Part shown: piece by piece, positions 1-11,865 of the stretch
How the letters are laid out: each line of letters begins with the position of its first letter
Numbering within the stretch: position 1 is the first letter of the stretch
From: Mimachlamys varia
Taxonomy: Eukaryota; Mollusca; Bivalvia; Pectinida; Pectinidae
Direction: 5' to 3'
Assembly: GCA_947623455.1 (NCBI GenBank)
Contig: OX392536.1
Span: 5,389,282-5,453,281, forward strand
DNA length: 64,000 nt
The notes under the pieces: model-generated
Told to the model about the DNA's origin: nothing
The model's input: the letters and a program-made list of their open reading frames with translations, nothing else
Database searches by the model: none
Made by a program: the position numbers and the translations under genes

Positions 1-104
1 AAATGTATTATAACACGAAAAAATACGTCGCTGTCACATTCCTGTTTCTAAATGTTTAAAATGAATTCGCTTCACATGTTAAAAAGTATTGAAATCTGCA
101 ACAG

Positions 105-3100
105 GACCGGGGCCTGGCCGGAAGCCATCATGAAAGACGAGATGTTGAAGAAGGAATGGCGAAAACAAGTGGCGCCTCATTGTGAATTTATGGAGCCAAG
201 TTTCACGTGCGACGGTTCCTCCCGATACAGGACCGCAGACGGAACGTGCAATAACATTGCCCATCCTTTATGGGGCAGTACCATGACGCCACAAACTCGG
301 TTTCTGCCGCCGATGTACGAAGACGGTAAGAGAGATATACTAAAAACTGAAACACATGTATCATAAATCGTAGGATTGAAGTCTTTCTGCACGATAAATC
401 ATGTGGAGACTAAGATATAAGGCTATCGGAGAGTGACAGTCATATAAAAAAAATACACTAATCTGAATACTATCGTAAAAAGGTTTGATTTATAGAAAGA
501 TGAAAAAGGCAAACGCTTAAAATCATAAGGCACATTTAGAAATAAGGTTTTTGGGATTAAAAAAAAATGTATTTAGGTGAAATATGCCTCCCTATGTCAC
601 ACAAAAATTTTGACTCATCTTAAACTGTAAACGTACGGATTTTTGCAATGTTCTGATTTCAGCAGTATTTCATTTTCACTCAAAAGTAACTGCACAATTT
701 GAAAGTTCTGTAAAAAAAATATTTGAAATATTTCGAGAACATCAATATATAATAAAAAGCCTATTTTTGAATTCAATAAAACGCTTGAACATTAGAATAA
801 AATAATGCATTTTGCAGTTTATTATTCATTGGTTTGATTTACAGAAATCAACGCACCACGCACAAAATCGATCAATGGGAGACCACTCCCGAGTGCTCGG
901 CTGATCAGTAACGTAGTCCACAGCAGTACCGGGCAGAGTCCAGTCCACAGCAAGAAAAGCACGAACATGTTCATGGCGTACGGCCAGTTCTTGGACCACG
1001 ATATACTCCATACTCCTGTCCTAAAAGGTAAACATGAAACATCGGAAGTTCTCTTAACGAATTCAGTAGAATATCTATGGTCCCTGTCCCTTGTGTATTA
1101 TTCGATTTAATCCTCGTTTTCCAATTTATTCCAACAGATTCTTTTGTTATCGCTCAGTTTTCAAAACTTAGTTGCAGTTTTTGACATTGATGCGGGGATC
1201 CTTAAAATTTGGCTACAGTGTTTGGGAGTGGTGTGGGGATCCTGAAGATATCTGATTCTAGAAATAAGTTATCAAAAGTTATAAAATGCTGCTTTTTTTT
1301 TTATAAAAAGTACTTCATTTGGAAATAAGCTTGAATTATTATCAGTTATTATAATACACGTAAGCGTTTTCGCACAAATCTGATTTATAAAGCTAGATCT
1401 CCATCGCAACTATTATCTGAAATATTTGATCAGAGATTTTTATGAAAGTCTTCAATCTGTTTCGCCTCACACAAATTATTTCATTGAAATGTTTCTATTT
1501 TTCAGATGATAATGGGAAGGATATGAAATGCTGTCCGCTCGGAAATAGGGAGTAAGTAAACGTTAGCTAATTGACATAAGTGTATTACCCATCTAATTAA
1601 TGACAATAACTAAGAGTTTAAGTAATATGTAATACTGTAGAATTGCAAATTTTCGCGGTGTAGAAATATTCGTGTTTTTCACTTTGACTAGATAAACATG
1701 GACCCTTATGTACATATCTATTAATAGCCTTATAGATAATCGATAATAGAATTGAACTTTCTCCGATAGTGATAATGTCCACGCCGAGATTATGTAAAGG
1801 TTCAAATTGCGATCATTTTCAAACGTGGACATCATCATTTAAACAGTATTTTCACACGTGAAAATTAACACTTTAATAATATTTTTATACCTGAAAATTA
1901 TCACTTTAACAATAATTTCACCCATAGAAATTATCTCCTTAGCATCTTTTCACACGTGAAAATGATCTCCTTAGCAATATTTTCATTCGCGAAAATAATC
2001 GCCTTTACACTATTTTCACATGTAAATACGGTAAATAGAACAGAACTTACACTCATCGAGAGAACAACATCTTTCTAAATTGATAAAATAGTGGCAGGTT
2101 ACACAATAAAGATTTGAATTTGTAGTAAAACTAGACATTTTTGGACTGTTTTGGCTTTACAGTGAGCATTGCTTCCCGATTCCCGTCCCCCTGGACGATG
2201 CTATGTTTAGGGGCTGGTGTATGAGCTTCGTGCGATCATCAGCCACGCCCCTTCCGAACTGTGATCCAGGTAAGTCGTCTAGTGACACTTGTAAATTTTA
2301 CACCCATTCAAACGCGAATTAAATGTTCAGTTATGAAATGCATATGAATAATTCAAATCGATTTTGATTAAAATGTATTAAATATTTGTGAAAATGTATG
2401 ATACATCTGTAATGTTAAATAATGAACGTACGTCATTAGGTGCGTTGGTTTATTTAATTACTCCACGTGACGTCAGCATTTAAACAAAAGATGTGGTGGC
2501 ATGATGGGACATTGAACCCCCGAACAATTATTTGCATTAATTTTGAATAATTTGTAAAGATATACTTAGATTTGTTTCTGTGAAATATGACCAAGATCAA
2601 ACTCATTCTGACTTCGGTACTAGTTTACGATAATTGCGGTCTTTACAATACCGGAAGAAGAACTTTGTTTGCTCGGGCTATTTTTAATTGATACTATTAA
2701 ATTCATAGCCTTAACGTTATTGGAATTATGAATGAAATTATCCTTAATCAGAAACATACAAATGTTAAATTAGTCAGACAATGCCATAATTGATTAAACT
2801 AATAAGTCTTGTTTTGTTTCAAAATTTAATTCCCCAGGTCACCGAGAACAGATGAATCACCCAACGTCTTATATAGACGGATCAGCCATATATGGTTCGA
2901 ACAAGGTGCATCAGGAGGAACTTCGTCTTCATCATCACGGTACGGTCACACAGGGCACGCAAATATCTTACTTGAGGTTTTTTTTTAATTTAATTTATTT
3001 ATTTCCAAATGCAACATATAGCATATAGAAGTTACAATATACACACCAGCAAATTTTGTAATCATTGTATGTAGGAAGACGGAGATCATATGAGTTAAGT

Positions 3101-6100
3101 AAAATATGAGATATGAACTGGATAAAAAAAATCCACCTTGAATTAATTTTCTTAAACCTAAATCTAACATTTTTGACGAAGAAGCTTGTATATAACGTTG
3201 GCCAATTTTTCTGTAAAAATTTCCAGGGAAGAATATCACAATTCTAGCATAAAGAAATAACTGACTACAGAAAGTACAAGCGAATATCAGGGTCATGATC
3301 GTATATTGGATAGAGTGAAAATGAATGAAATGTGTTGAAAATGTATATGCGTGATCGAAAATCCTGGTGTATTCGTAATCCAAAATGGGGGATTTATTAC
3401 AATTGGGGTAGGTGTCTTGCAACCCGAGTTTGCTCTGGTCCCGACACAAAATCAGATTTGGGGCCAGAGCGCATATGCCTATAAAAACGTGGAATTAGCC
3501 GATACCAAACGGTATCGGGATAGTGATTAATTAACAAAAAGAGGCTGTCCGGAAATCTTCTGAACAAGAATATTACCTTCTGTTTCCCGTCCGGATAAGT
3601 ACGGTTTACTGTTTAGTCACCCCGTGGGCAACTTACGAGGTAAAAAATGGAGACCATTTCGAATGGTCGAAAACTGTGGACTCTACTGACGGAAATTATA
3701 AATTGTTTGTGCACAGTTGCTTGAGTTTCTGTCAGTAAATAATATATATATATATGTGTAAGGAGCTACCCATTACATAATGTTCTATAATGGGCGGCAC
3801 CTTATATATATTGGCATTTGTTTTTTTTTATTTACTGACAGAAACACAAGCAACTGTAGTTGGTGGTATTCAGAGTGGATTTGGGTCAATAAATAATCCA
3901 TTTGTCGATATATGTGAGGTATGTAATGTGTCATAGTCGATTTTTTTTCTCTCTGCACCTCAAAACTCCTCAGCTATCAAGCCCGTGTCATATAATTCCA
4001 TGTTTTGATAAAGAAATGAGCTCTGGTCCACACCAGACATCTATCTGTCAAAATATCCAAGTCTGGTGTTAGGGCCAGAGGAAACTAGGGCTACACCAGA
4101 CATCTATCTGTCAAAATATCTAAGTCTGGTGTTAGGGCCAGAGGAAACTAGGGCTACACCAGACATCTATCTGTCAAAATATCTAAGTCTGGTGTTAGGG
4201 CCAGAGGAAACTAGGGCTACACCAGACATCTATCTGTCAAAATATCTAAGTCTGGTGTTAGGGCCAGAGGAAACTAGGGCTACACCAGACATCTATCTGT
4301 CAAAATATCTAAGTCTGGTGTTAGGGCCGGAGGAAACTAGGGCTAGGTGCCTTGATGCTCCAGACAACATTTTGTTGCGCAGTTGCGCATCTAAAATGGC
4401 TGTCAAATACTGGCTTCTGATTGGTCGAAGTTAAAATATTATCCGATGACGCTCAAATTTGGTATGTAGATATTTTAAATCTACGAAAACCACTTTAATT
4501 TGTGTTTTGCGATTCAACAAAATGACCGCCATTCCCTAGCTTCTGATTAGTCGAAATTTAGAAATTGTCCGATTTCGCTGAAATTTGGTATGTAGGTGTA
4601 ACAAGTGCTATGTCTCTTCAAACATCACCATTACCTTGGTTTCGAGGTTCAACAAAATGATCGCCGCATTCAGGCCTCATATAGACAGAAATGGCGGATT
4701 TTTTCTGACAATTGGTAGTCTATGTTAAGTACAATGTATATGTATTTCAGCACTGCGAACCAAAACCGCTTGGTTTTGGGGATTTCTGTAATGGGCCTCT
4801 ATTACAATTAGCATTTGCTAAGTTGTTATTTAATGACATTTGTATCTGTCTGGTAATCAGCAACGTCCATTGTAGGTCGGATTAAACTGACGGCATCCGG
4901 ACATCTACACAGCGCTCCGGATAACGAGTGTATCCTGTCATCTCCCGGGCACCACTGCTTCCAGTCAGGTGAGAACTAGGACTTCCATAATGTATCGGAA
5001 AACCGGTATATCGCAATCAACAGGCATATTGTATCGTATGGTTCGGAATATACACACGGACATTATTAATATAATATAATATGATAAAATACTAACTGAA
5101 GACAACAAACTATGAATACATATACCACATGGATACATCTATTCGCGTGGATTACTTATGACGTGATTATAAGAGCTCTGAAGGCGCTTAAGCGAAACTC
5201 TTGAATGGTAACAAATGCGCGTGCGTAAACAGAGTTGTTTCCCCTTGTTGCCATCCTTTGTGTTTTATTTTTTTCGTCCTCCAGTGGGGAAACCGGAAGC
5301 ACGTCACTCAATTACGTTACGTCACACAGGAGCTCTTTTTTATGACTTGCCGACTTTAAATTATGGGAATTTTATCCCTTTCTGAACCAGTACATGACTG
5401 ATTCTCAATAAATATCAGATATATACCAAAGCTACCCTCTTTTAAGGCTTTGCCTTTGTGATATTTTATCAATTTCGTTTAATGCGAGTCTTGTCCATCC
5501 GCTTCGGATAACATGTGCACATCCCTATCTAGGTATCTGGATTTTGACATTTTTTCGGCCGAATTCGTTTCCTTAGATGCACTCTAGGCTTCAATATTTT
5601 AGGTCCTAACATCACTAACAAGTTCTATAAGGACAACACAGCTGTATGGTGCAGTTTTATTCATTAATATGATCGACTGTATCTAGATATAAAGGTTCTG
5701 TTCTCGTGTGTGTGTAAAGGTATGTATCGTTAAGGTGTTTCCTTGGTGTTTAAAGGGCGATAACTCTAAGATTAAAAAAGTGAAAACTCATATCAGACAG
5801 TCCTCAAGGAAAGACAGCATCTTTGTAATTTTGTTTAAGATACAGACAATCCAAACAACGAACCATACTGCACCATACATGTTTTGTCCTTCTAGGACTC
5901 TTCAGTGTTGTCAGGACCTGAGGACGAATTTTGCTGAAAAAAATGTCCAAATCAAGACGCACATGTAGGGAGGTGCACTAACACTTTTGTTAAATGAATA
6001 TCGTGGTTTTTGAATATTGAATGATTTTAAATGAAAATAATATATATGTGTATATTCTGAAGTGTGCAACTATTTCATTTCTATGCCACACTTTGTGGGT

Positions 6101-9100
6101 GAATTGGTATGGGGTCTCCTGTCCGACGAAGTTGGTTTTCTCCTCCCCCCCCCCCCCCCCACCAAGAATTCCGGGCACTGATACCCGAGCCAACAAGAGT
6201 GGTCCATACATACAACTGTTTGTCTTTCATAACTGTTGTAAAATAAATAATGTTAAACTTTTGTGATATTTTTTTATTTTGACACTGACTCATCAAATAC
6301 TTCACGTTTTTTTTTAACATTAAGAATATTTTTTTACATAGCAATGTTATAAAGTTGAATTATAATATTGAATTTTAACACAATATATGGCATTGCTGAA
6401 ATTTCAGAAAACAAAATATTGATAGCATTATCTTGGTGCAACCATAAATATATATAACAGATATGATAAGAAATGATGAAAAATCAAGGGTTATTTTTGT
6501 ATTCGTATAGGGAAGTAAATGAAATGTCTTTTAATATGTAACATGACAGGAATATTTGCATAGCAAAACTAAGGCATACTATATGTCCAACCCTTTCTCG
6601 ATAGGTGATGGCCGTCGTCACGTGACCCCGACATTGACGTGTCTGCATCTGTTGTTTGTAAAAGAACACAACTACGTTGCCGACACTTTGCGGACATTGA
6701 ACCCGCACTGGGATGACGAACGTCTGTTCCAGGAGGCAAAACGAATCGTGTCGGCCGAGCTACAACATATTGCATACTCAGAGTATCTGCCGATCGTCCT
6801 AGGCCCAGAACATATGGACCAGTATGGTCTTTACCCAACGACGCACAGCTACAAGACAGTGTATGACGAAACAGTCGACGCTTCCACATCAAATGCTTTT
6901 GGAGCGGCGGCGTTCCGGTTCGGACATTCTGAGGTTCCGGGAGTTTTAGCAATGATGGCAAGAAACTACAGTCTTATTAAAGCGATTCCCCTTCACACAC
7001 AGTTCAACAGACCCGATCTTATGTTCGATACTAATGGTGACGAGAACTTGATGAGGTGGATGGCAAATTCTTATCACGACCGAAACGATCGACTTCTTCA
7101 GGATAGTGTTCGGAACTTCCTTTTCCTGAAGGATGATGGGGAGAGTTTCGATTTAGCCGCCATTAACATTCAGAGGGGGCGTGACCATGGACTTCCGCCC
7201 TACAACACGTGGCGGAAGTGGTGCGGACTACCGACTGCGTTACATTTCGGGGAAGGGCTCGGGAGACTAGTAGATCATGACCAAGCTACAAGAAAACTCT
7301 TGTCCAAAGTATACAGGTAGGTTTAAAAATAAATAATAATAATATACAACATTTGATATAGCGCCCTATCTAGCTAACATAAGCCACTCTCAAGCGCTTT
7401 ACAATACATAGATATACAATTATCATGCAATCAATACAATTAACACATACAGTTCTATCATATACAATTCTGAGGAGCTCGCATGAGCTGCCTTATCATG
7501 CGCTAACTACTTGTCCTATACCACCTGGCTAATATCTCCATATGTTTGTGTATGTATATGTGTGTACTGGAGATAAAATGATCACCACCTTACCACAATT
7601 TGAATATATATTTTTTATCTATGTACTTCAACTATTCAACAATATTTAAAAAAACATACAATTGTATATGTGATTATCTCCCTTATACTGATATTTTTAA
7701 TTTGGGAATATAGTCTTCTTCAATTTTATTTAAAGGTGAACGTAATTTTCATGATTTTCTACACTAAATTAGCTATACACTACCGAGTTTATTAACTTAT
7801 TTTAAATACACGCTATAGTAATGTATATATCCTGTCAATTTTACCCTGTGCCATATTAGCATTGTATGTATATATTCAACTATAATAGTAGCTTAACAAT
7901 GTCATTGAGTAATTTTTGTGTGATTTGCAAGTATTCTATATGTATCCTTAAAGATTACTAATTTTAAATCATATTGACTGTTATGATACTATATTTACTA
8001 TGTTCTGATATTGTTATCTTATACCGGTATTATGTAATGTTGTTTAATGTAAAATCACGAGTTTTCTCCCTTGCCAGTCACCCAGATGACATAGATCTGT
8101 ACACAGGGGGTTTGTCAGAAATTCGTCTCCCTGGCGCCGCGACGGGTCCTACATTTGCCTGCATCATAGCTAGACAGTTCAAGAAATATCAGAGTGGAGA
8201 TAGGTTCTGGTATGAGAGCGATCATGCAGAAAGCAGGTTCACTCTTCGTGAGTATAGTAATTCAGTATTTTAATTCAATGAAAAAACTTTAATATTTCAT
8301 TGCACCCGAGCACAGTTGCTTGAGTTTCTGTCAGTAAATAATAAATATATATGTGTGAAATGAGCCTCCCATTACAGTAATAGTAATGGGCCGCGGCTCC
8401 ATATATATAAACATTTTTTTATATACTGACAGAAACTCAAGCAACTGTGATCCGGGTGTTAGTGATGTATTATTTTTTTGTGTAGTTTTAAAATGTGTCA
8501 CTTATTCGTGTGTACTTGTCAGATGTGTCATCAATTCTTGTTTTCCTTTTGAATTGAATTTTACACCATTTTATTAACTGGTGCTGCCTGTCAGCTTATC
8601 GTTCGATGGAAGGATCATTTTAATTATTTGAAAAATGAAAAGGCTGCATTTGAATTCTTCTTTGTTTTTTGTAAGAATGAGACTTTAATATAAAATTATC
8701 GAATATGAAAAGAAAGCAAAGACTATTATTTATGGGTAATATTTTAGTTCCTGGCTGCAATATTAAACATCATATGCCACGTTCAGCTGAGTTAAAGATT
8801 AAAGGTTACTATAAATGAATTTGTATTCAAATTTGTGATTTTTTTGTGGATGCTGTACTTATAAGATAAGATACACTTTTATTGTTTACTTAAAGGCCCA
8901 ATAAACGTAACTTTCTGCAAAACTTGAAGCGAAAATCAGGCCTAATAACTTATCATATTTTTAGATTTAGTTAAGATTAACTGATATCAGCAATAATCAA
9001 GATGAATTCTTTCGCTGTTACCGGTACAGCAGCAGTTGAAACACGCTATTTGTAAACACGCGTCCATCTCAAACCGTCTTCTGCCTTCGGTTTGTTGTTG

Positions 9101-11125
9101 AAGTGGGCCCCACCTGAATTATTTTCAATACTTTGGATTTTTTTGTCCAGAGTTTCTTGTTAGTTACCGCTCAGGTTTACTTCGTTTTAGGCTTATTTTT
9201 GCATGGTTATCAACTGGATTTTTTTTCGGAATTTTTCAGAATCACGAAAAATTTCCTGAAGTTACGTATACTGGGCCTTTAAGTAAGAAAATGGAATATA
9301 ACTAAATAATAAAAAAAAATCAACCGTCATTCGAGCTTTACATTTCGGATTGAAATGTAGGTCACATCAGTGCACAGGCAGATTTTCCTAACTGTCTCCA
9401 TTGTATTTCTGTATATGCTTTGACGTCACCATGATATGTTTGTTAAGGTTTGTCGCTTCAGAAGCTGCAGTATATCGTAATGTTAAATTTTGAAAACTGA
9501 AACAATGCTGACGCTTTTGAAGTATTACAGTCGAACCTCATTATCTCGAACTTTGCGGAAAGGGGGGGGGGGGGGCGTCCAGTTATCCGAGTATTCGAAT
9601 AAAACGATGTTTTCAGTTTGCAGTTTGATTGGAACTCACAACATAATTCGAATTAAACAGGATGTTCGAGTAATAAGAGTTCCAGCTAACGAGATTCTAA
9701 TGAATCATGTTTTGTATTCATTAAAACGTTTCCAAATTTATTTAAATTTCCGTTAATGTATTTTCTTATATTTCTTATTTTACAGCCCAGCTGAACGAAA
9801 TCAAGAAAACGACCCTAGCTTCAGTGCTGTGTAAAAATACAGGCACACAACTCACTCAACCGTCAGTGTTTCTAGCTAATGACGACTACAGGTATATCAT
9901 CATAATTAATTATATATTTTTTCTGATATCAAACTTTTTACAGTATAATTAAACGAAAACACTAAAAGAACGAGCCAGATGACTTTATATATATTTCATT
10001 TTTTTTTCAAGTAGAAGAAAAAAAGTCAGTTGTGATATCATAATTAAAGGTTTCCTGTTTGGAATCGGTAATTTTAACACGATTGCATTAACAAAACTCA
10101 TACCGGTTTTTATAAAATTCAATCAAATGAAACATTTTGTCGAAGACACCTCCACTAAGCAGGACTCGGAGCAACAATCTTAAATTATAAATTTAGAAAA
10201 ACATAAACATTATTCGTAAGTAGAGCAAATAGAAATGATCCTGCCAGGATTGTAAAGGAGATGATTTTTTTTTTCAGTCAATTAGAAAACAGGTTAAGCG
10301 TTTTAAAATTTTCATAAGCACAAAGCAAGTAGGAAACAGCAGCCACCAGGATTGAATATTATACTGATGAAAAAAACACTTACTTACCTGTCCTGAAACA
10401 TTGTCATCATTCAATATTTCAATTAAACACGCTTCACAATCCTTCAATATCACTGTTTAAATACATAATAAAAAATAAAACAAAATTAAGGTCAAACTTA
10501 GCAATCACAGCAACCCTATAACAGCATTTAAACAAGCAAATTATCATGCATCTGTTTTTTTCCTGGTAAGAATAAAATTAAACATTTATGCATCAAACAA
10601 ACATTTTCTTGCATTTGAAAAAAACCCGAAACGACTGAAATTCTGATTATGAAAAATATTAAATATAGACATATACTCTGGTTATGTAATAACTATCAAT
10701 ATAAACAAGGACTCAAGTTATGGAATATCATTAAATATGAACAGAAAATTTTGTTATGGGATATCAATAAAATAAAAACAGAAACCTCAGAATATGTAAA
10801 GAGAAATGCTACAATCAAAACGGACACAGTATGAAAAATTGATTTGAAATATTAATTTTCAATAACAATGCATAAGATAATTATGATGTAAAAATTACTG
10901 TATTACTTTTGCAGCAACAGAAAGCTATTGTGCAGTCAGATTCCTTCCATTGACCTTTCACTATGGAAAGAATACAGTGAGGCGGGGAGTCATACCTTCC
11001 AGTCACCAACAAGTCCGGTGTCCTTCCTCAATCCACTTCAGAGTCCAAATAGCCCATACGTGTTCAAGGATGTCTTCAACAAACTGTTGCAGAGCCTACG
11101 CAAAAGGATGCTCGTCAAAGTGTGA
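105..11125 (+). CDS. Gene A: secreted animal haem peroxidase, 5' partial (10 coding exons visible)
   Basis: Animal haem peroxidase (An_peroxidase superfamily); such enzymes oxidise small substrates with H2O2 and are normally secreted. Coding exons by GT-AG splicing and homology to genes B and C: 105-325, 845-1027, 1506-1551, 2163-2269, 2838-2939, 4876-4968, 6605-7316, 8078-8247, 9786-9891, 10915-11125 (TGA). They join in frame to about 650 codons. In order: N-terminal Cys-containing segment (YRTADGTCNN), distal haem motif GQFLDHD, a 46-bp microexon with a CC pair, calcium loop TSYIDGS, the large proximal-His exon (AAFRFGHS and NIQRGRDHG), and a C-terminal tail. Exons encoding the signal peptide and prodomain must lie left of the window, since the first visible exon starts in mid-codon. 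Oddity: the position equal to the haem-ester Glu of myeloperoxidase is Val (GDGRRHV); the catalytic Arg in that motif is kept. Substrate and tissue are unknown. Confidence 0.9.
326..844 (+). other. Gene A intron, no feature seen
   Basis: A 519-bp AT-rich intron between the N-terminal peroxidase exon and the distal-motif exon. I see no repeat or open frame that needs explaining. Confidence 0.6.
845..1027 (+). CDS. Gene A exon with intact distal haem motif
   Basis: This 183-bp phase 1-1 exon follows an acag acceptor and ends at aaaag|gtaaac. It encodes MFMAYGQFLDHD, with distal Gln at 985-987, haem-linking Asp at 994-996 and distal His at 997-999. In myeloperoxidase these correspond to Gln91, Asp94 and His95; the following Asp is a calcium ligand. 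This is the reference for the altered copy in gene C. Confidence 0.92.
1842..2030. repeat. 33-bp tandem repeat, about 6 copies, each with a self-complementary core
   Basis: About six degenerate 33-bp units lie in the gene A intron between the microexon and the next exon. The core is TTTTCACACGTGAAAA, a near-perfect palindrome around CACGTG; the spacer is roughly ATCTCCTTAGCAATA. Units diverge in the core (for example CATTCGCGAAAA) while often staying self-complementary. A similar array is at 53785-53930. Confidence 0.75.
2270..2837 (+). other. Gene A intron, no feature seen
   Basis: A 568-bp AT-rich intron between the 107-bp and 102-bp exons, with no recognisable repeat or open frame. Confidence 0.55.
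3712..3858. mobile_element. MITE family 1 copy (TIR CACAGTTGCTTGAG)
   Basis: An element of about 147 bp with matching ends. The left end starts CACAGTTGCTTGAGTTTCTG, and the right end is its reverse complement with one change. The inside is a short AT-rich hairpin with no coding capacity. A second full copy is at 8311-8449 and a right half at 14455-14524. This fits a non-autonomous DNA transposon; the superfamily is not determined. Confidence 0.8.
4025..4345. repeat. 63-bp tandem repeat, about 5 near-identical copies
   Basis: About five nearly identical 63-bp units in a gene A intron. The unit length is a multiple of three and the unit lacks stops in one frame, so a false open frame (repeating LGPEETRATPDIYL) runs through it. 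Each unit carries the inverted pair ACACCAGAC / GTCTGGTGT, so each could form a stem-loop. The part GGCCAGAGGAAACTA is also found at 62548-62562, beside a reverse-transcriptase fragment, suggesting derivation from that retroelement. I regard it as intronic satellite DNA, not a protein gene. Confidence 0.85.
4385..4660. repeat. Imperfect direct repeat, about 125 bp x 2
   Basis: Two diverged copies of a segment containing 'cttctgattggtcgaa' and 'ctgaaatttggtatgtag' follow the 63-bp array in the same intron. No coding potential. Confidence 0.5.
4969..6604 (+). other. Gene A intron, mostly unique, with a poly-C run
   Basis: A 1.6-kb intron before the large exon. It holds a homopolymer C run near 6146-6160 and, around 5865-5970, a weak match to part of repeat family D (tcctaggactcttcagtg-like). 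Open frames across the C run on both strands are low-complexity artefacts. Confidence 0.5.
6605..7316 (+). CDS. Gene A large catalytic exon (proximal His)
   Basis: A 712-bp exon encoding about 237 residues. It starts GDGRRHV, where the Arg matches catalytic Arg239 of myeloperoxidase and Val replaces the haem-ester Glu242. It continues with KEHN, then AAFRFGHS holding the proximal His, and NIQRGRDHG with the Asn that hydrogen-bonds the proximal His. Acceptor atag|gtgatg and donor tacag|gtaggt. The length matches gene B exactly (712 bp), and gene C is 718 bp. Confidence 0.93.
7335..7510. repeat. Possible SINE-like fragment
   Basis: The sequence 'atatagcgccctatctagc ... aagcgctttacaatac' resembles a short motif pair dispersed in many marine invertebrate genomes. 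It lies in the intron after the large exon of gene A. This is recognised by general resemblance only. Confidence 0.3.
8311..8449. mobile_element. MITE family 1 copy
   Basis: Full copy of the element described at 3712-3858, with ends CACAGTTGCTTGAG and its reverse complement. The interior contains 'cccattacagtaatagtaatggg', itself a small palindrome. It lies in a gene A intron, 63 bp after a donor site. Confidence 0.82.
8894..9278 (-). mobile_element. TTAA-flanked MITE, 385 bp (family 2)
   Basis: A 385-bp element with inverted ends (AGGCCCAATAAACGTAACTT / AAGTTACGTATACTGGGCCT), bounded on both sides by TTAA. Copies at 19337-19720 and 28120-28456 are inserted the other way round and are also bounded by TTAA. 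A duplicated TTAA target is the hallmark of piggyBac-type transposition, so a piggyBac-like non-autonomous element is the best guess, although the tip does not start with the classical CCC. No coding capacity. Confidence 0.8.
9528..9690. mobile_element. Possible Tc1/mariner- or pogo-type MITE with a G run
   Basis: 'CAGTCGAACCTCATTATC' with following 'tcgaac' and 'ccgagtattcgaat' resembles the ends of pogo/Tigger-type short elements. A poly-G run of about 15 sits near 9561-9575. The far end is not clear. Confidence 0.35.
9892..10914 (+). other. Gene A last intron, no feature seen
   Basis: A 1.0-kb AT-rich intron before the last coding exon. The open frame near 10649-10834 is A-rich and has no recognisable domain. 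Confidence 0.5.
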
Positions 11126-11569
11126 GATCCGCGATCCGTGGGACTACCTGTAGCGTCGTTACAGAGTATTACCATATATGGAACTAGCATCTCCAAATAA
11201 TCTACCAAATACATCCAAAAACTGTTTGCTTAGGAAAAAATGAATATGCATGAAAGGAAATCAATACTTAAACATTTGGAAACTTGATGTATCGAATTTT
11301 CATTTTCTAGATTTACTAATTGAACGTACTTTAGAGATGAACACGTTGCTTTATGAAGCAAGGAAAGAAGTTTTAAGGAGCTTATCTAATCAGTTTAATG
11401 TATCATTGTTTATGGTCTTTGTACTATAAATGATTAACATATTTAAATGAAGGAATTTCCAAGAAAACGTCGTACTGTAATTTCATAATCTCATTTTTAT
11501 TTGGGAGAAAAGAACGTTTTAAAGAGATCGATTTCTACCCTAGGTCATATTTCACAGATGTTTTGCCTG

Positions 11570-11575
11570 ATTAAA
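11570..11575 (+). terminator. Possible polyadenylation signal of gene A (ATTAAA)
   Basis: An ATTAAA hexamer about 445 bp after the gene A stop. I saw no AATAAA closer in, so the 3' end of gene A is poorly defined. Confidence 0.3.
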
Positions 11576-11617
11576 CATAAATATGTAATGTGCATCTAGA
11601 CCGGCTCAATCGTCGGT

Positions 11618-11860
11618 GACCAGATAGCTCAATTGATGGAGAGTCCGTCTAGAGTTCGGAAGGTCCCGAGTTCGAATCCCGGTCTGACCGTGCTTTTTCC
11701 CTCTCCTGTTTTATTGGCGCCCACGTAGGGAAATGAGAATAATACTCAGCGATTCTCGCAAGGAATCGCTAAGACCCATTAAAAACTCGATACGACTTAT
11801 GTCCTGCAGAGGGATTATGCAACCCTGCTAATTACTAGCTGCAACATACCACTGGACTAG
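11618..11860 (+). mobile_element. tRNA-derived SINE
   Basis: The first 73 nt (11618-11690) have tRNA shape: TAGCTCAATTGATGG like an A box and GAGTTCGAATCCC like a B box, followed by a partly paired acceptor end. Two mispairs in the acceptor stem and one in the T stem argue against a working tRNA. An unrelated tail of about 170 nt follows, as expected for a SINE. A second diverged tRNA-like head lies at 11866-11934. Confidence 0.65.
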
Positions 11861-11865
11861 AGAGA

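Noticed and set aside
4066..4434. 122-codon plus-strand ORF with a repeated 21-residue unit
   Set aside because: It is the translation of the 63-bp intronic satellite. It lies inside gene A between well-supported exons and resembles no protein known to me.
11618..11690. A functional tRNA gene
   Set aside because: It is the right length (73 nt) with box-like motifs, but mispairs in the acceptor and T stems and the attached roughly 170-nt tail fit a SINE better.
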